Source of the DNA: Petasospora fabianii
Lineage: Eukaryota > Ascomycota > Saccharomycetes > Phaffomycetales > Wickerhamomycetaceae
Length of the DNA: 64,000 nt
Reading direction: 5' to 3'
Assembly (NCBI GenBank): GCA_022641835.1
Contig: CP048725.1
Coordinates: forward strand, 1 to 64,000
The position numbers were made by a program, and so were the translations under genes. Numbering within the stretch: the stretch's first letter is position 1; the number at the start of each line of letters is the position of its first letter. Shown here one piece after another: positions 1 to 10,336 of this stretch. The notes beneath the pieces were generated by a model. It was not told the origin of the DNA. It saw only the letters and a program-made list of their open reading frames with translations, and ran no database searches.

Positions 1-104
1 AAAAAACAGTGAGGGCGTGCAGAAGGCATCGCACGGAAATATCTATGTACTTTGACTAGTCTCAACACTCGATCTCCACCTGTGTATAAAGTAACGCACA
101 CACC

Positions 105-1278
105 ATGGTTGACTACAGAGGTGCCCTTGTTCTTGCTCCAATGGTGAGAGCCGGAGAGCTCCCAACACGTCTTCTTGCGCTCCGTCATGGTGCTGACCTC
201 GTTTGGGGTAAGTTTTCGTCTCTTCATAATGCTTTGTCCTCATATACTAACAAATACATTAACAGGACCAGAAATCATTGATAAAAAGATCGTGACGTGT
301 GACCGTATTGAAAATCAGAAACTTGGAACGGTTGACTATCTCTCCCATGGCTACACTAAAGTCCCAGGCGTAACAAATCTCGTCTTTCGCACACATCCCA
401 AGCTCGAGGCTGGTAAGCTCATCTTCCAAATGGGTACAGCTAACGCTGACGTTGCCGTCCAAGCGGCAAATATGATCATAGATGACGTTGATGGTATTGA
501 CATCAATGCTGGTTGTCCTAAACATTTTTCCATTCATGCCGGTATGGGTGCTGCTTTGCTCAAGACCCCAGATTTGCTGTGCAGCATCCTTACTAATCTC
601 GTGGAAAAAGTTGGTAAACCCAAGGGGAAGCCAATCAGTGTCAAGATCAGATTACTGCATAAGGAGGAGGATACCCTCAACCTTGTCGAGAGACTAGTTA
701 ACACTGGTATATCGAACTTGACTTTGCACTGTCGTACACAAGAAATGAGAAATAGAGAGGCTCCTATCCGGGTCAGTGTTGACAAAGTCAAGAAGATTTG
801 TGTGGATCATGGTGTTAATTTCATAATTAATGGTGCCTTGACAGGTAGAAAAGAGTTTGAAGAGCTACAGGAGGTTTATGGTAAAGATATGGGTGGTATG
901 ATTGCTGAGAATGCCGAGAGAAACCCAAGTGTCTTCAGTTTGACACCTTTGGACTGGGCTCCACTCATCAAGGAGTATATTGAGATCGCTGAGAGTATGT
1001 GTAACTACATTGGTAACTCCAAGTACATGCTCACCAAAATGATTCCTGGAAAGAGCATTTTCTACCAATACATTGCAAGATCAAAGAGTTATGATGATTT
1101 GAGAGAAGCTGTGAAGAAACTCAACGATGACGGTACGGAGAAGAAGCAAGAGGAGATTGAAGTGACTAAGGATGATGAGAAGGATGCTGAGGAGGAAACT
1201 AATGACAAGAAGCGCAAGACCGACGATGTTCAGCCAGAGGAGATCAAAAGACAGCAGACCGGAGCCATCACTGCTTGA
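105..1278 (+). CDS. SMM1: tRNA dihydrouridine synthase (Dus2/Smm1), two exons
   Basis: This enzyme reduces uridine to dihydrouridine in the D-loop of tRNAs; yeast Smm1 acts at U20. The coding sequence is join(105..207, 266..1278), giving 371 residues. Exon 1 encodes MVDYRGALVLAPMVRAGELP, whose LAPMVRAGELPTR stretch is the flavin-binding start of the Dus family. Exon 2 continues with GPEIIDKK, then NAGCPKHFSIHAGMGAALL, which holds the catalytic-cysteine region, and LTLHCRTQEMRNREAPI. The K/E-rich C-terminus resembles the yeast protein. The upstream ATG was chosen because splicing restores the conserved N-terminus. Reading without splicing would start downstream at a non-ATG codon and lose it. 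The CTG codon at 655-657 aligns with a leucine in the S. cerevisiae protein as I remember it, which supports standard decoding. It is convergent with TIM23. Confidence 0.93.
208..265 (+). other. Spliceosomal intron of SMM1
   Basis: This 58-bp intron begins GTAAGT at 208 and ends CAG at 265. A perfect TACTAAC branch point lies at 245-251, 14 bases before the acceptor. It splits a glycine codon (G|GA), and removing it joins ...ADLVW to GPEIIDKK, as the Dus2 family requires. Confidence 0.93.
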
Positions 1279-1658
1279 TAATAGTAAAAATCTATAGAAA
1301 AACTTCAGTCATGTTACGAACCTTTACGAATTACACATATTCTTCTAGACCAAATGATTAGCACTTTATTGTAAACACAAGCAAAAAAGACTTGCAGGGA
1401 GATATGTACATGCGAGCAAAGATAACACAAGATTGCCATCGCAATAGCACGCTCCTATATCGAGCATGGACAACCAACGAATGGCAATCCGAGAGGGAAA
1501 AGGTGATAATCAAATGTGAGCAAAAGACATAAGACGTTCAGAGAATGAAGAGGGGAAAGAAAAAGAGATGATGATTTATGTAATGTGGCATCGGTTTAAA
1601 CAGGTCATAACAATCATGTGAAGAAAGAAGAAAGACGTGGGTCCATCTTACACCGGTT
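1279..1658. other. Intergenic, shared 3' region of SMM1 and TIM23
   Basis: This stretch lies between two convergent genes and holds AT-rich sequence suited to 3' ends on both strands. I see no open reading frame with family features and no tRNA A/B box pair. Confidence 0.7.
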
Positions 1659-2309
1659 TCAACCGAGCAAGAGGTACTTCAAACCACACCAAGCACCAGC
1701 AGCACCAGCCATCATACCAGAGGCGTAACCCATTGGTTTCAGACCCTTGGTGGACTTGAACAAAGCACCAGCAAGAGCACCAGACACGATGGAGTTGGCA
1801 GTATCGTGCTTACCTCTGACACCATCAAGCGTGGCATTGATCAAGTTGTAAGTGATGGCCAAGACACCAGCATTGTTACCTATGAATGGACCTCTTCTTG
1901 TGATGTGATTAAGAACTGTGTTAAGTCTCAACTTACCAGGAGCACCAGCTGGAATGTTTTTCAAACCTTCAACGAAACCATAACTACCACCAAGACCGAG
2001 ACCCATGAGGTAGACGGCACCGGTACCGTAACACAAGTCATCAGTCCATCCTCTAGATGGGAGGAGACCTTGAGAGCCCTCCATTTGGGAAAGAGCCTCA
2101 TCTTCGAGATCGAGGTACTCGACACCTTTCTCCAAACCGGCGAGTGGGTGAAGTCTTGATGTGTCGAGGGCGCCTGGGGTAGATATGATGGAGGAGACAT
2201 CGGCAACAGATGATGGATCAAACCCGAGCTTTGGATCTATGCCAGAAGTGGCCTGTGGAACAGTGGTAGAAGTTTCTTCCTTCTTGGAGGAGCCGAATAA
2301 CCAGGACAT
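1659..2309 (-). CDS. TIM23: Mitochondrial inner-membrane translocase subunit Tim23
   Basis: Tim23 forms the core of the presequence translocase, which imports matrix and inner-membrane proteins. The 216-residue product is close to the S. cerevisiae length of about 222. The first ~95 residues form a soluble intermembrane-space domain rich in S, D and L (GFDPSSVADVSS, LHPLAGLEKGVEYLDLEDEA). The rest is the Tim17/Tim22/Tim23 membrane domain with four hydrophobic segments and glycine-rich packing motifs (YLMGLGLGGSYGFVEGL, RGPFIGNNAGVLAITYNLIN, SIVSGALAGALFKSTKG, GAAGAWCGLKYLLLG). The start is the first ATG in frame. It is divergent from SEC20 and convergent with SMM1. Confidence 0.96.
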   Translation of the reverse strand: MSWLFGSSKKEETSTTVPQATSGIDPKLGFDPSSVADVSSIISTPGALDTSRLHPLAGLEKGVEYLDLEDEALSQMEGSQGLLPSRGWTDDLCYGTGAVYLMGLGLGGSYGFVEGLKNIPAGAPGKLRLNTVLNHITRRGPFIGNNAGVLAITYNLINATLDGVRGKHDTANSIVSGALAGALFKSTKGLKPMGYASGMMAGAAGAWCGLKYLLLG

Positions 2310-2936
2310 TGTAATGGTGTTATGTATAAATGTGTGGTGAAAGTCTTACTGCTGCGCTGTGTCAGAGACGAGGTGTTGGATTTGTTCGCTCAGGGGAAGA
2401 GGGGAGAGGAGTAAATGGGCGAGACAAGATGGGTTCGAGCTGAAAAGTGCGTTGTGTATGTACAAGTGTTTGCACGAGCAGACGAAAGGGATGGGGATAG
2501 GCTCAAAAACGGGCCAGTAGAGTTGGTGGTGAGTCGCCTTCCTTCTTAATTTTTCATCGCTGACCGACGCTTTTTCGCCTGGGGAAAAAACACGTTCGCG
2601 ATTTAGTGGGTGAGGTTACCCTACTCTTGCAACAACCTCTTTATCATAAATGCAATTTGTTGTCCTTTGGTTCTCTTGATGGTGGTCATATGGGTTGACA
2701 GATCACATATTATGGTCTCTATCGTCGTTTAGGTGCATGAATTCATCAAGTAATATCCACTAGCGAACAGAGAATTGGTCATTATTCCTTGCCCCTGATC
2801 AGCTCGCCTACTGTCCCTCCATTTCGCGCAACAACGAGAGCCGAGATCCTGCTTAAACCTCAGGGCCGGAACATCTCTCTCAGTTCAAAAACTCGAGACA
2901 TACAGACGAAACCCCGACCAATTGGACCCATTGATA
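2310..2936. promoter_or_regulatory. Divergent promoter region TIM23 / SEC20
   Basis: These 627 bases separate the divergent starts of TIM23 and SEC20. No coding sequence or RNA gene is visible, and I see no clear TATA box close to either gene. A GGGTTCGAG string near 2431 resembles part of a tRNA B box but has no pairing T stem. Confidence 0.5.
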
Positions 2937-3995
2937 ATGCAACCGGCATCGCAAATCCAACATGAAATAACACGGCTGAGATCTGTCAAGGATCAGCTTC
3001 AACGAAACCTGCACAACTTCAAAGACCTTAACGATGATGTCACGAAAGCGACGATATTCAGTCTTCTCAACAACTTTATCGAAACACTAACGTTTCTCAA
3101 GGAGGAAATCGAGTTCGAGTACGGTGTAAGCTTGAAACACTCCCTGCAGCATGCGACACCGGAGGTTCTCGAGGCTGCAGTGGAATACTATGAACTCGAA
3201 GATTTCCTCACAAACTTCAAGAAGAATCTCATTGACAAGCAACTCTCCCTCAAAGAATCTAGCAAGTCCACTTTCGAAGCCTTGAAACGTTCCAAAAATC
3301 ACATTTCTACGGCAGATGAACTTGCAGATCTTCCCGAGTCTTCCATTTCTCAAAAACAAACAGCTGCATTCGAAAACATGACAACGGATGCCAAAGTGAT
3401 GTCAACAACGAAGAAGATCACATCTAAACTCGTACAATCATCACAAATCCTCGAAACGTCCCTTATGCAATCACAACTCAACTTGGATGAGCTCCAAATG
3501 CAAGATGAGGACCTTGAGCGACTCACTGAGAAGCACGTTATTGTCGGCTCACTACTCGAAAAATCGGATGCATTTGCTAAGGAGATCAAACTAGCGGGTC
3601 AAAGGGACAAGCGCATGATGCTCTATGCGATTGGATTCTTCTTTGTCTGTGTATTATGGGTCCTTTGGTGTAGATTGTTGAAATGGCCTGTCAAGATCAC
3701 GTTTGGGCTGTTCTACTACATCTTGCTGAAACCCGTGTTGAGCATCTTTGGAATTGCTGGGAAATCCAAAGCCGTGGACCATGTCGGTGATCTCACGTCA
3801 CATGCTGAGATGTACGCCACTACGGGCGATGAGCTAAGCACTGAGGCTTCCGGAGCTGTTCAAAGTCTGGTTAGTGAGTTTTCGAGTGTCGGCTCGAGTG
3901 TCGAGGAGATTGCCAAAACTGTAAGCGAGCATACCGGGATTGAGACTACCGATGAGTTCGAAGAAGCTCTCGGAAGGATCATTGACGAGCTCTGA
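2937..3995 (+). CDS. SEC20: SNARE Sec20 (ER Golgi-retrieval t-SNARE)
   Basis: Sec20 is an ER membrane SNARE that works with Ufe1, Use1 and the Dsl1 complex to receive COPI vesicles from the Golgi. The product has 352 residues, counted from ATG 2937. An in-frame TTG 15 bases upstream opens the frame but is an unlikely start. The N-terminal ~220 residues are heptad-rich helix. The Sec20 family region (about 155-245) contains LVQSSQILETSLMQSQLNLD. One membrane span follows at about 226-246 (MMLYAIGFFFVCVLWVLW). The ~105-residue lumenal tail ends in IDEL, comparable to the C-terminal HDEL of S. cerevisiae Sec20. It shares a promoter region with TIM23. Confidence 0.92.
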   Translation: MQPASQIQHEITRLRSVKDQLQRNLHNFKDLNDDVTKATIFSLLNNFIETLTFLKEEIEFEYGVSLKHSLQHATPEVLEAAVEYYELEDFLTNFKKNLIDKQLSLKESSKSTFEALKRSKNHISTADELADLPESSISQKQTAAFENMTTDAKVMSTTKKITSKLVQSSQILETSLMQSQLNLDELQMQDEDLERLTEKHVIVGSLLEKSDAFAKEIKLAGQRDKRMMLYAIGFFFVCVLWVLWCRLLKWPVKITFGLFYYILLKPVLSIFGIAGKSKAVDHVGDLTSHAEMYATTGDELSTEASGAVQSLVSEFSSVGSSVEEIAKTVSEHTGIETTDEFEEALGRIIDEL

Positions 3996-4225
3996 TGTAT
4001 AATGATTTCTACTGCCAATTCGTACAGCATTTAGCCGCCTTTGTAGCCTTACACACGCTCTAGACATCCTTGTAGCTCAGGCCTCTTTGGTCACAATTGC
4101 CCACAATCGCAGATGAAAACAAAACAGAATACGCGCTTATCTCAGATCGATGAAGTCTTCATCTTTCATCTTTTGCGTCCAATTCGAGCCATATACCAAC
4201 AGTACACTTTACCATTCTAATCATT

Positions 4226-4810
4226 ATGGCCCTTACCTTCGTCACGGGCAACAACAACAAGCTACGAGAGTTCCAGGCTATCGTGCAAGACCCAACCATC
4301 CTCCATCAAAAGATTGACGTTGATGAGATCCAGGGCTCGATCGAGGCAATCTCCATCAGGAAGGCACAAGCTGCTGCTGAGATCGTGAAGGGACCTGTAC
4401 TTGTCGATGACTCATGTGTTATATTCAATGCTCTTTCCAAACCAGGAATTGGGCTACCCGGTCCCTACATCAAGTTCTTCATGGATTCGTTGGGCGCTGA
4501 TGGTCTCGCAAGGCTGTTGGATGGGTTTGAAGATAAATCCGCTAAGGCAGTGTGCACATTTGCATTTTGTGAGGGCCCAGGAATGGAGGTGAAGCTGTTC
4601 CAGGGTGCTGTTGATGGTTCCATTGCGAGTGAACCAAGATTTGGTGAAGGTGGTGGACAGTTTGGCGTTGATGCGGTCTTCGTTCCTAACGGGTATGATC
4701 TCACTTATTCGGAAATGAAGCAGGAGATGAAGAATCGCATTTCAGAAAGATCTAAGGCATTGCAATTGGTAAAAGAGTTCTTGGAATCAAGGAAAGAAGT
4801 TATCGTTTAA
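4226..4810 (+). CDS. HAM1: Inosine/xanthosine triphosphate pyrophosphatase (Ham1)
   Basis: Ham1 hydrolyses ITP, dITP and XTP to monophosphates and so keeps deaminated purines out of nucleic acids. The 194-residue length matches the family (about 197 in S. cerevisiae). The N-terminal FVTGNNNKLREF is the nucleotide-binding signature. VLVDDSCVIFNAL followed by GLPGPYIKFF forms the metal- and base-binding core. FGEGGGQFGVDAVFVPNG is the second conserved block (usually GWDPIF in relatives), and the C-terminal KNRISERSKALQLVKEFL corresponds to the usual K-x-x-x-SHRxxA helix. The start is the first ATG. It is a stand-alone gene downstream of SEC20 on the same strand. Confidence 0.95.
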   Translation: MALTFVTGNNNKLREFQAIVQDPTILHQKIDVDEIQGSIEAISIRKAQAAAEIVKGPVLVDDSCVIFNALSKPGIGLPGPYIKFFMDSLGADGLARLLDGFEDKSAKAVCTFAFCEGPGMEVKLFQGAVDGSIASEPRFGEGGGQFGVDAVFVPNGYDLTYSEMKQEMKNRISERSKALQLVKEFLESRKEVIV

Positions 4811-7308
4811 CTAAACATGATATTAAGCCGATGATCTGTGGCTCTAACACCGACGCGTAGAGCTCTTATTGCAATAGGCTCCACAACGACGATCGAGTGT
4901 CTTGTGGAAGCGCTTGTCCAAAGATCTACCTTGGATAAAACCAAACCATTACTGATCCTGAGCTAATTTGTGCCGTGTCCTGCCGATTTTGAAACACATG
5001 GGACATCCCGAAAGTTGATCCGAATCTAGATCTACAGCCTCCCTCTAAGCGGGGTTCTTTCGCCTCTACGAAGCCCTACAAAAGACGAGCAGATCAAGAT
5101 TTCAGAGCGATTATCCATGGCTGGAAAAAAGTACAATGAAACACCCGTAATTCGGATGATCTTCAATGTGAAGAGTTGTACGTTGTACTGATGAGATGAA
5201 ACCGCGGAAATTTATCTGAGACATCAACAGTTTGATGAATCGTCGTAACACCACTATAAGCTTCATATACTCACGTGGGTATTATAAGGTCCTAAGTCGT
5301 CAGTTAGTAACATGAACACACCTCAAGGATATTCATATTTCTCGCCGTAATAATCGGGCACACTAATGTTCGTAACAATAAAGATGTGTTGGAGCGTCAG
5401 CGGGGAACGGGACACCTTCACTTCCTAATAGAGTGGTATGTCCGGTCCTTCTTCATACGGGCAATTTTCCCTGGCTGCTTCAAACTGTAGCGTCCTGGAG
5501 AGATCTTTTCGATTCTTGTGATCGTCTACTGATGCTACTGTGGTACGCGTGTGCTGCTCATGCCGATATGGTGCCTTGGGGTTGGCGATGTCATCAGGGT
5601 GGAACGAAGGGCCATCTGAAGTCATGATTCATGATCAATGATTACATTAGGAGAACGGTACACCACCGGAGTGGAGTGTACTGTCCGTGCGGGTAAATAA
5701 AGTATTCGGACAAAAAAACGCAACCTCATGCACCCCGGAAAATCCTTGTTCCGGGGAAAAAAAGTTGGGTGGTGGCAAAAAGTGGGGAGCTTTCCGGCGG
5801 AGTAGAAAGGAAGGGGAGTCATGGAGCTAGACTGTGACTCTGGGGAATGTCAGTATTGAGCTACTATGAAAGCAGTAATAAGGGGACGCAGCTGAGATGT
5901 ATTATGAAGATATAAAGATACCGTCAAACAAGGGAGTTACAGGGCACTACTTGTTGACGATATCTCCAGATTTTACGCGTCTAGGTAGCTAGGCCGCTAA
6001 AAGAGTACTAATTTAGGACATGTAACTGTAGACCTCAAAGGGCCCGCTTGGTAAAATGGCCTATGACGCCATAAATCGTTTCTCCGGGCATGTCTAGGCA
6101 CCTCACCGTCTCGCACGCGTGAATTGGATGAGAACCCGGTAACTCTCAAGAAGGAGACAACGGAGATACACTTATTGTTCATGGCCTCGACGTGCCTGTT
6201 GGCTTGACTGGGTGTGCTGCAAAAGAGGTGTCTGTGACTCGTCTTTTTGCGGGGATGTTTCTCCGGGAACCTGCTGTGACTGGACCGCATCCGCTCGGAA
6301 CAACCGGCCCATGGGTGTCCAGTGCTCGGGGCTAATTGGTAGAGGCCCTGACCAACAACTGCCGCTGCCGCTCCCCGCAAAAATGGAGCCGGCTAATCCT
6401 GTTTCTCTGTTTGTTGTTTGTCTTGTTGCCTGGCTGGCATGGATTAATGTGGTTGAGAGGAGGAGGGGTTGTCCTCTTTCGTGAAACACCCCGTATTTCT
6501 GCTTGTCCTGCAAATCGTCGCTCTTCCCTCTCCCTCGGGCCATCATCTGCGGCGCAACATGTCACTTTTCTCCTTGGCAGGGCACAGGCTGCTTTGGCAC
6601 TGGAGGTGCTCGTCAGTATCACCCCAGAAAAACATGGTCACTCTGTCATGCCATTACGTAACTCTCTGCGTTGTCATACCCTCGCCTGCATAACTCACAG
6701 AATCCCGCTTGTCCTGTCTTTGTGCCTCTGGTGTTGTTTATTGCTAAACTAAAATCTGTCCCGGTCCCGCAGCCCCACTCATGAATGTAAACATATGATG
6801 AAGCAGCTGCTTTCGGACAGAGACATTCGGGGCGGCTGGCGGAGGAGGTGCAGCCGCTCAGCCGCCCAGCCGCCAAAGCCCCGCTTCTTTCCTTTCGAGA
6901 ACCATCCGTGAGGAAGAGGAGAGCGAGGAACAAGCAAAGAGAGAGAAGCCCTTGACCTTCATGTACGGAGCAGCCTCTATCTTTTTTTCCCTGTCATGTC
7001 CATTGATGAGTGCCAAGTTAATAGAGCTCAGAACCCGGTGCCAAGTGTCTCCTCGGGCCGAGCAATAAACGAGAAAACAAACATTTGTCCGAAATCCTCT
7101 CCGGAGACATGCATGAGCCGTGCTGGCACACACAGCAATGCCCCATAGTCATGCATCCTCTGGAGAAACTGAGTACCCGCAAAAGATTCCCACTATCCGG
7201 TCCATCTATATAAACCCCCAATTATCCTCTCCCCTCCACAGGGAAAAACAAAGAGCTGGGTATCTCAGCAATTTATCTTATATCATCACATACTATCTCA
7301 CATACAAA
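4811..7308. other. Long non-coding region upstream of the sugar transporter
   Basis: About 2.5 kb lie between HAM1 and the transporter. Open frames here are short, on both strands, and show no family motifs. Several AGGGG/CCCCT stress-type sites occur (for example near 5812 and 5880), and a TTTGTCCGAA-like string appears twice (5706-5714 as its reverse complement, and 7084 onward). A large upstream region is common for regulated sugar transporters. I found no tRNA gene or transposon remnant. Confidence 0.5.
7207..7214 (+). promoter_or_regulatory. TATA box of the sugar transporter
   Basis: TATATAAA lies 95-102 bases upstream of the transporter ATG, a typical spacing for a strongly regulated yeast gene. 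The sequence between it and the ATG is pyrimidine- and adenine-rich with no upstream ATG. Confidence 0.7.
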
Positions 7309-8997
7309 ATGGTTGGTTTCATCGCTGACGAAGTCAAGTTCTTCAAGAAGAAGGACAACACCGCACGCGAGGAAAAGGCGGCCGCTCTCGAGCCTGTTGA
7401 CCACCTCCATAACTACTTGCCGAGCTATGGTAAGCCTTGGTTCAAGGTTCCACATCTTGTCCACCTTAACCTTTTGATTCTTATCATCTCCCTCACATCT
7501 ACCAACACCGGTTACGATGGTTCCCTTCTTAACGCCTTCCAGTCCATGCCTGACTGGATGGCCGTGATGGGTAATCCAACTGGTGCCGTTCTCGGTGCCA
7601 TCAACAATGGTGTTGTCTTTGGTGTCTTCCTCTCTTTCTTCTTTGCCTCTTCCATTGCTGATAAGTTTGGTAGAAGACACGCTATCTCCATCGGTAACAC
7701 CATCATGGTTATCGGTACCATCATCCAATCCTGTGCTGGTGTCTGGACCACTGTTGCTGCTGAGCATGAGAAGACCAACAAGAGATCATACGCCATGTTC
7801 CTTGTCGCCCGTATGATTCTTGGTTTTGGTAACGGTATTGCCACTGTTTCTTCTCCTCCTTTGATTTCTGAGTTATCCTACCCATCTCACAGACAGGCTG
7901 TTACCGCCTTCTTCAACTCTAACTGATACTTGGGTGCCATTATCTCCGGTTGGGTCTCTTTCGGTACAAGAAACGTTGGTTCCAACTGGTCCTGGAGAAT
8001 TCCATCCATCGTTCAGGGTTTCTTCCCATTGGTTCAGGGTATCTTGATTTATTTGGTTCCAGAGTCCCCACGTTACTTGATTTCCAAGGGTAGAAACGAC
8101 GAGGCTAGAGAGATCTTGCTGAAGTACCACGCTGGTAACGATGAGAATGTTGGTGGTGCTCTTGTCGATTTTGAAATGTCTGAAATTGAGCTCGCCATTG
8201 AACAGGAGAAGCTAGCCGACAAGTTCTCTTACACTGCTTTCTTCAAGACACCAGGTAACAGAAAGAGACTCTTTTTGCTCGCTTGGGTTGCCGTCTGTAT
8301 GCAGCTTTCTGGTAATGGTTTGGTCTCTTACTACCTCTCCAAGGTTTTGGCCTCTATTGGTATTACTTCTACGTCCCAGCAGTTGGTGTTCAATGGTGGT
8401 CTTATGATTTTCAACTATGGTATTTCCATTATCATCAACTTGTTTGTCTTCCAAAATACCAAGAGAAGAACCGTTTTCATCACCTCTGTCGCTTCCATGT
8501 TGGTCACCTACGTTATTTGGACCATTTTGTCGGCCATCAACCAGCAGAGAAACTTTGAGGACAAGTCCCTCGGTAAGGGTGTCATGGCTATGATTTTCTT
8601 CTACTACATCGCTTATAACTTAGGTCTTAACGGTTTGCCATATCTTTACTTGACTGAGATTTTGCCATTCACCATCAGAGCTAAAGGTGTCAACATCTGT
8701 CTTTTCCTCCAGCAGATTGTCCAGATCTACAACGGTTTCGTTAACTCTATTGCCATGGATGCCATTGAGTGGAAATACTACATCGTTTACTGCTGTATCT
8801 TGGGTGTTGAGCTCGTTGTTGTCTACTTGACATTTGTTGAAACATCTGGCCGTACTCTTGAAGAGGTTGCCGAAGTGTTTGGTGAGTCCATCGCCGATGT
8901 TGACATCAACCATCTTAAGGCTAAGGCTGAGACCGCCCATATTGAGGATGGTGAGGAGACTTCTTCTGTGGAGAAGAACACAAATTTGCTCGCTTAG
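7309..8997 (+). pseudogene. MFS sugar porter interrupted by one in-frame TGA
   Basis: This is a 12-span major-facilitator sugar transporter of 562 codons, resembling fungal lactose-permease and hexose-transporter types; the substrate is unknown. The first half (7309-7923) has GYDGSLLNAFQSMPDW, DKFGRRHA and RMILGFGNGIATVSSPPLI. The second half has VPESPRYLISKGR (the PESPR sugar-porter motif), YNLGLNGLPYLYLTEILPF and FVETSGRTLEEV. Between them, TGA at 7924-7926 replaces the tryptophan expected in FFNSN-W-YLGAIISGW, one base away from TGG. The frame is otherwise open to the TAG at 8995-8997, and codon use is that of a highly expressed gene. TGA is the normal stop of neighbouring genes, so recoding is unlikely. 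It may be a recent null allele, a sequencing error, or a read-through case. It is convergent with the next gene. Confidence 0.75.
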
Positions 8998-9118
8998 AAT
9001 AAGGTCTGTGACCTCACCTAAGATGTGCTTGTATACACAATCTGTTTTGTTTTCAAATGTTCCACGTTCAATTGATATTACTTTAATTTCGTAACAGTCT
9101 TTTATTTTCTGTCGTAAG

Positions 9119-10336
9119 TCATTCAAACAAGACCTTGAGCCCTTCTTCGTAATCACGAACCTGGATAATTCGGCTAAGAGGTCTGTTCATACCAGTATTA
9201 CTATCACCAGCACCAAGTGTTCTTCTCATATTAAGTACACTTCTCACCATTCTTTCTTCGTGAAACTTGACTGTATCCTTTGGATTATCCAATCCAAGCC
9301 TTATTCTTTCATATGGATTCATTGTCTTGAGCAGGCAAATAAGTGCAAAATATGCCCTGTTACCAACATTTGATAGCTCACTGTAAGGGACGCCGAGTCT
9401 TTCGAGAACGATTTCGAGAATAGTTGTGCTCATAAACCTGTTCAAGAGGCTATCATGACGGAAGAGAGATGGTGTGATGTAAAGGTAGTAAACGTCAAGC
9501 AATGAAGATACATCCGTTGGCGCCAATGGTGATGTCTGCTGCAGTGTAGCATACTTCATTGGGAGGTCAAAGCCAGCGATAATGGGCGTCTCTAGCTGCG
9601 GTAAGTCCTCAGCAAAGTACTTCTTAAAGATTGAGCGTGTGAATTTGATCATCTCTTTCTGTGGCATCAGATATGAACGACCATGGAACGTGTTGGTGGA
9701 GAGCATACCAAAGTATTCTTGGGCAATCACATGAACTCGTTTGATATCAGGTATGAATGAGTTTAGGTTATCCTTCGGATCATAAATGGCAAAGCCAACT
9801 TCACGGAATGTTGCGTTCACGATTTTGACATCAACACTGATGATAGGTCTTTGATGATCATTGATGATGTGGATGGCATTCTCGAGGTACTCGAGCCTTT
9901 TAAGGGCTGCTTCATCATCGTATATTGAAGGTAGGAGCTTCTGTCGTAGAGCCCATGTGAAATCAGATGCTTTAGTCATTCTGTATGAATTCAAGAATGA
10001 GGTTTTGGGAAGATCTGGATTGTCATCAGGGGAAGTGTAGCTGAAATCAACATCTGAGTCCTGGGTGTTTTCCTCTCTGATAGAGCTCACAATTTTCTTT
10101 ATATCTCGTGCAGAGTAGTCAAACGAGTCAAATGTGAACGGCTCTGGGTATCCCATTGAAACAAAGGGATTTGTATGTGTTGAACTTGTCTTCTCTGGTT
10201 CCATGGGCGCTTTTTTATGGAAAGTTGATGAGGTTGATGTAGAGACATGCCTGACAAGTCCTGACCGCGTCATCGTAGAACAACTCGATTGTCGCGCATG
10301 TTTGCTAACTGCCTGCGTAACTGCTGTCCTGAGCAT
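9119..10336 (-). CDS. Unrecognised protein, probably mitochondrial
   Basis: I do not recognise this 405-residue protein. The first ~45 residues (starting MLRTAVTQAVSKHARQSS) are rich in R, K, S and T with no acidic residue before MEPEK, as in a mitochondrial presequence. The rest is mixed alpha-helical in composition, with no clear membrane span. Visible stretches include SFLNSYRMTKASDFTWALRQ, RSYLMPQKEMIKFTRSIFKK and a C-terminal ERMVRSVLNMRRTLG. No catalytic motif stands out. It could be one of the fast-evolving yeast mitochondrial gene-expression or assembly factors, but that is inference. The start is the first ATG and gives the presequence. It ends 121 bases from the transporter stop, tail to tail. 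Confidence 0.75.
   Translation of the reverse strand: MLRTAVTQAVSKHARQSSCSTMTRSGLVRHVSTSTSSTFHKKAPMEPEKTSSTHTNPFVSMGYPEPFTFDSFDYSARDIKKIVSSIREENTQDSDVDFSYTSPDDNPDLPKTSFLNSYRMTKASDFTWALRQKLLPSIYDDEAALKRLEYLENAIHIINDHQRPIISVDVKIVNATFREVGFAIYDPKDNLNSFIPDIKRVHVIAQEYFGMLSTNTFHGRSYLMPQKEMIKFTRSIFKKYFAEDLPQLETPIIAGFDLPMKYATLQQTSPLAPTDVSSLLDVYYLYITPSLFRHDSLLNRFMSTTILEIVLERLGVPYSELSNVGNRAYFALICLLKTMNPYERIRLGLDNPKDTVKFHEERMVRSVLNMRRTLGAGDSNTGMNRPLSRIIQVRDYEEGLKVLFE

Noticed and set aside
2922-2936. TTG start for SEC20, giving five extra residues
   Set aside because: Yeast genes rarely start at TTG, and the in-frame ATG at 2937 keeps all conserved sequence.
7924-7926. Nuclear reassignment of TGA to tryptophan
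   Set aside because: Neighbouring genes such as SMM1, SEC20, CAF40 and DIA4 end with TGA at the expected place, so TGA is a normal stop here.
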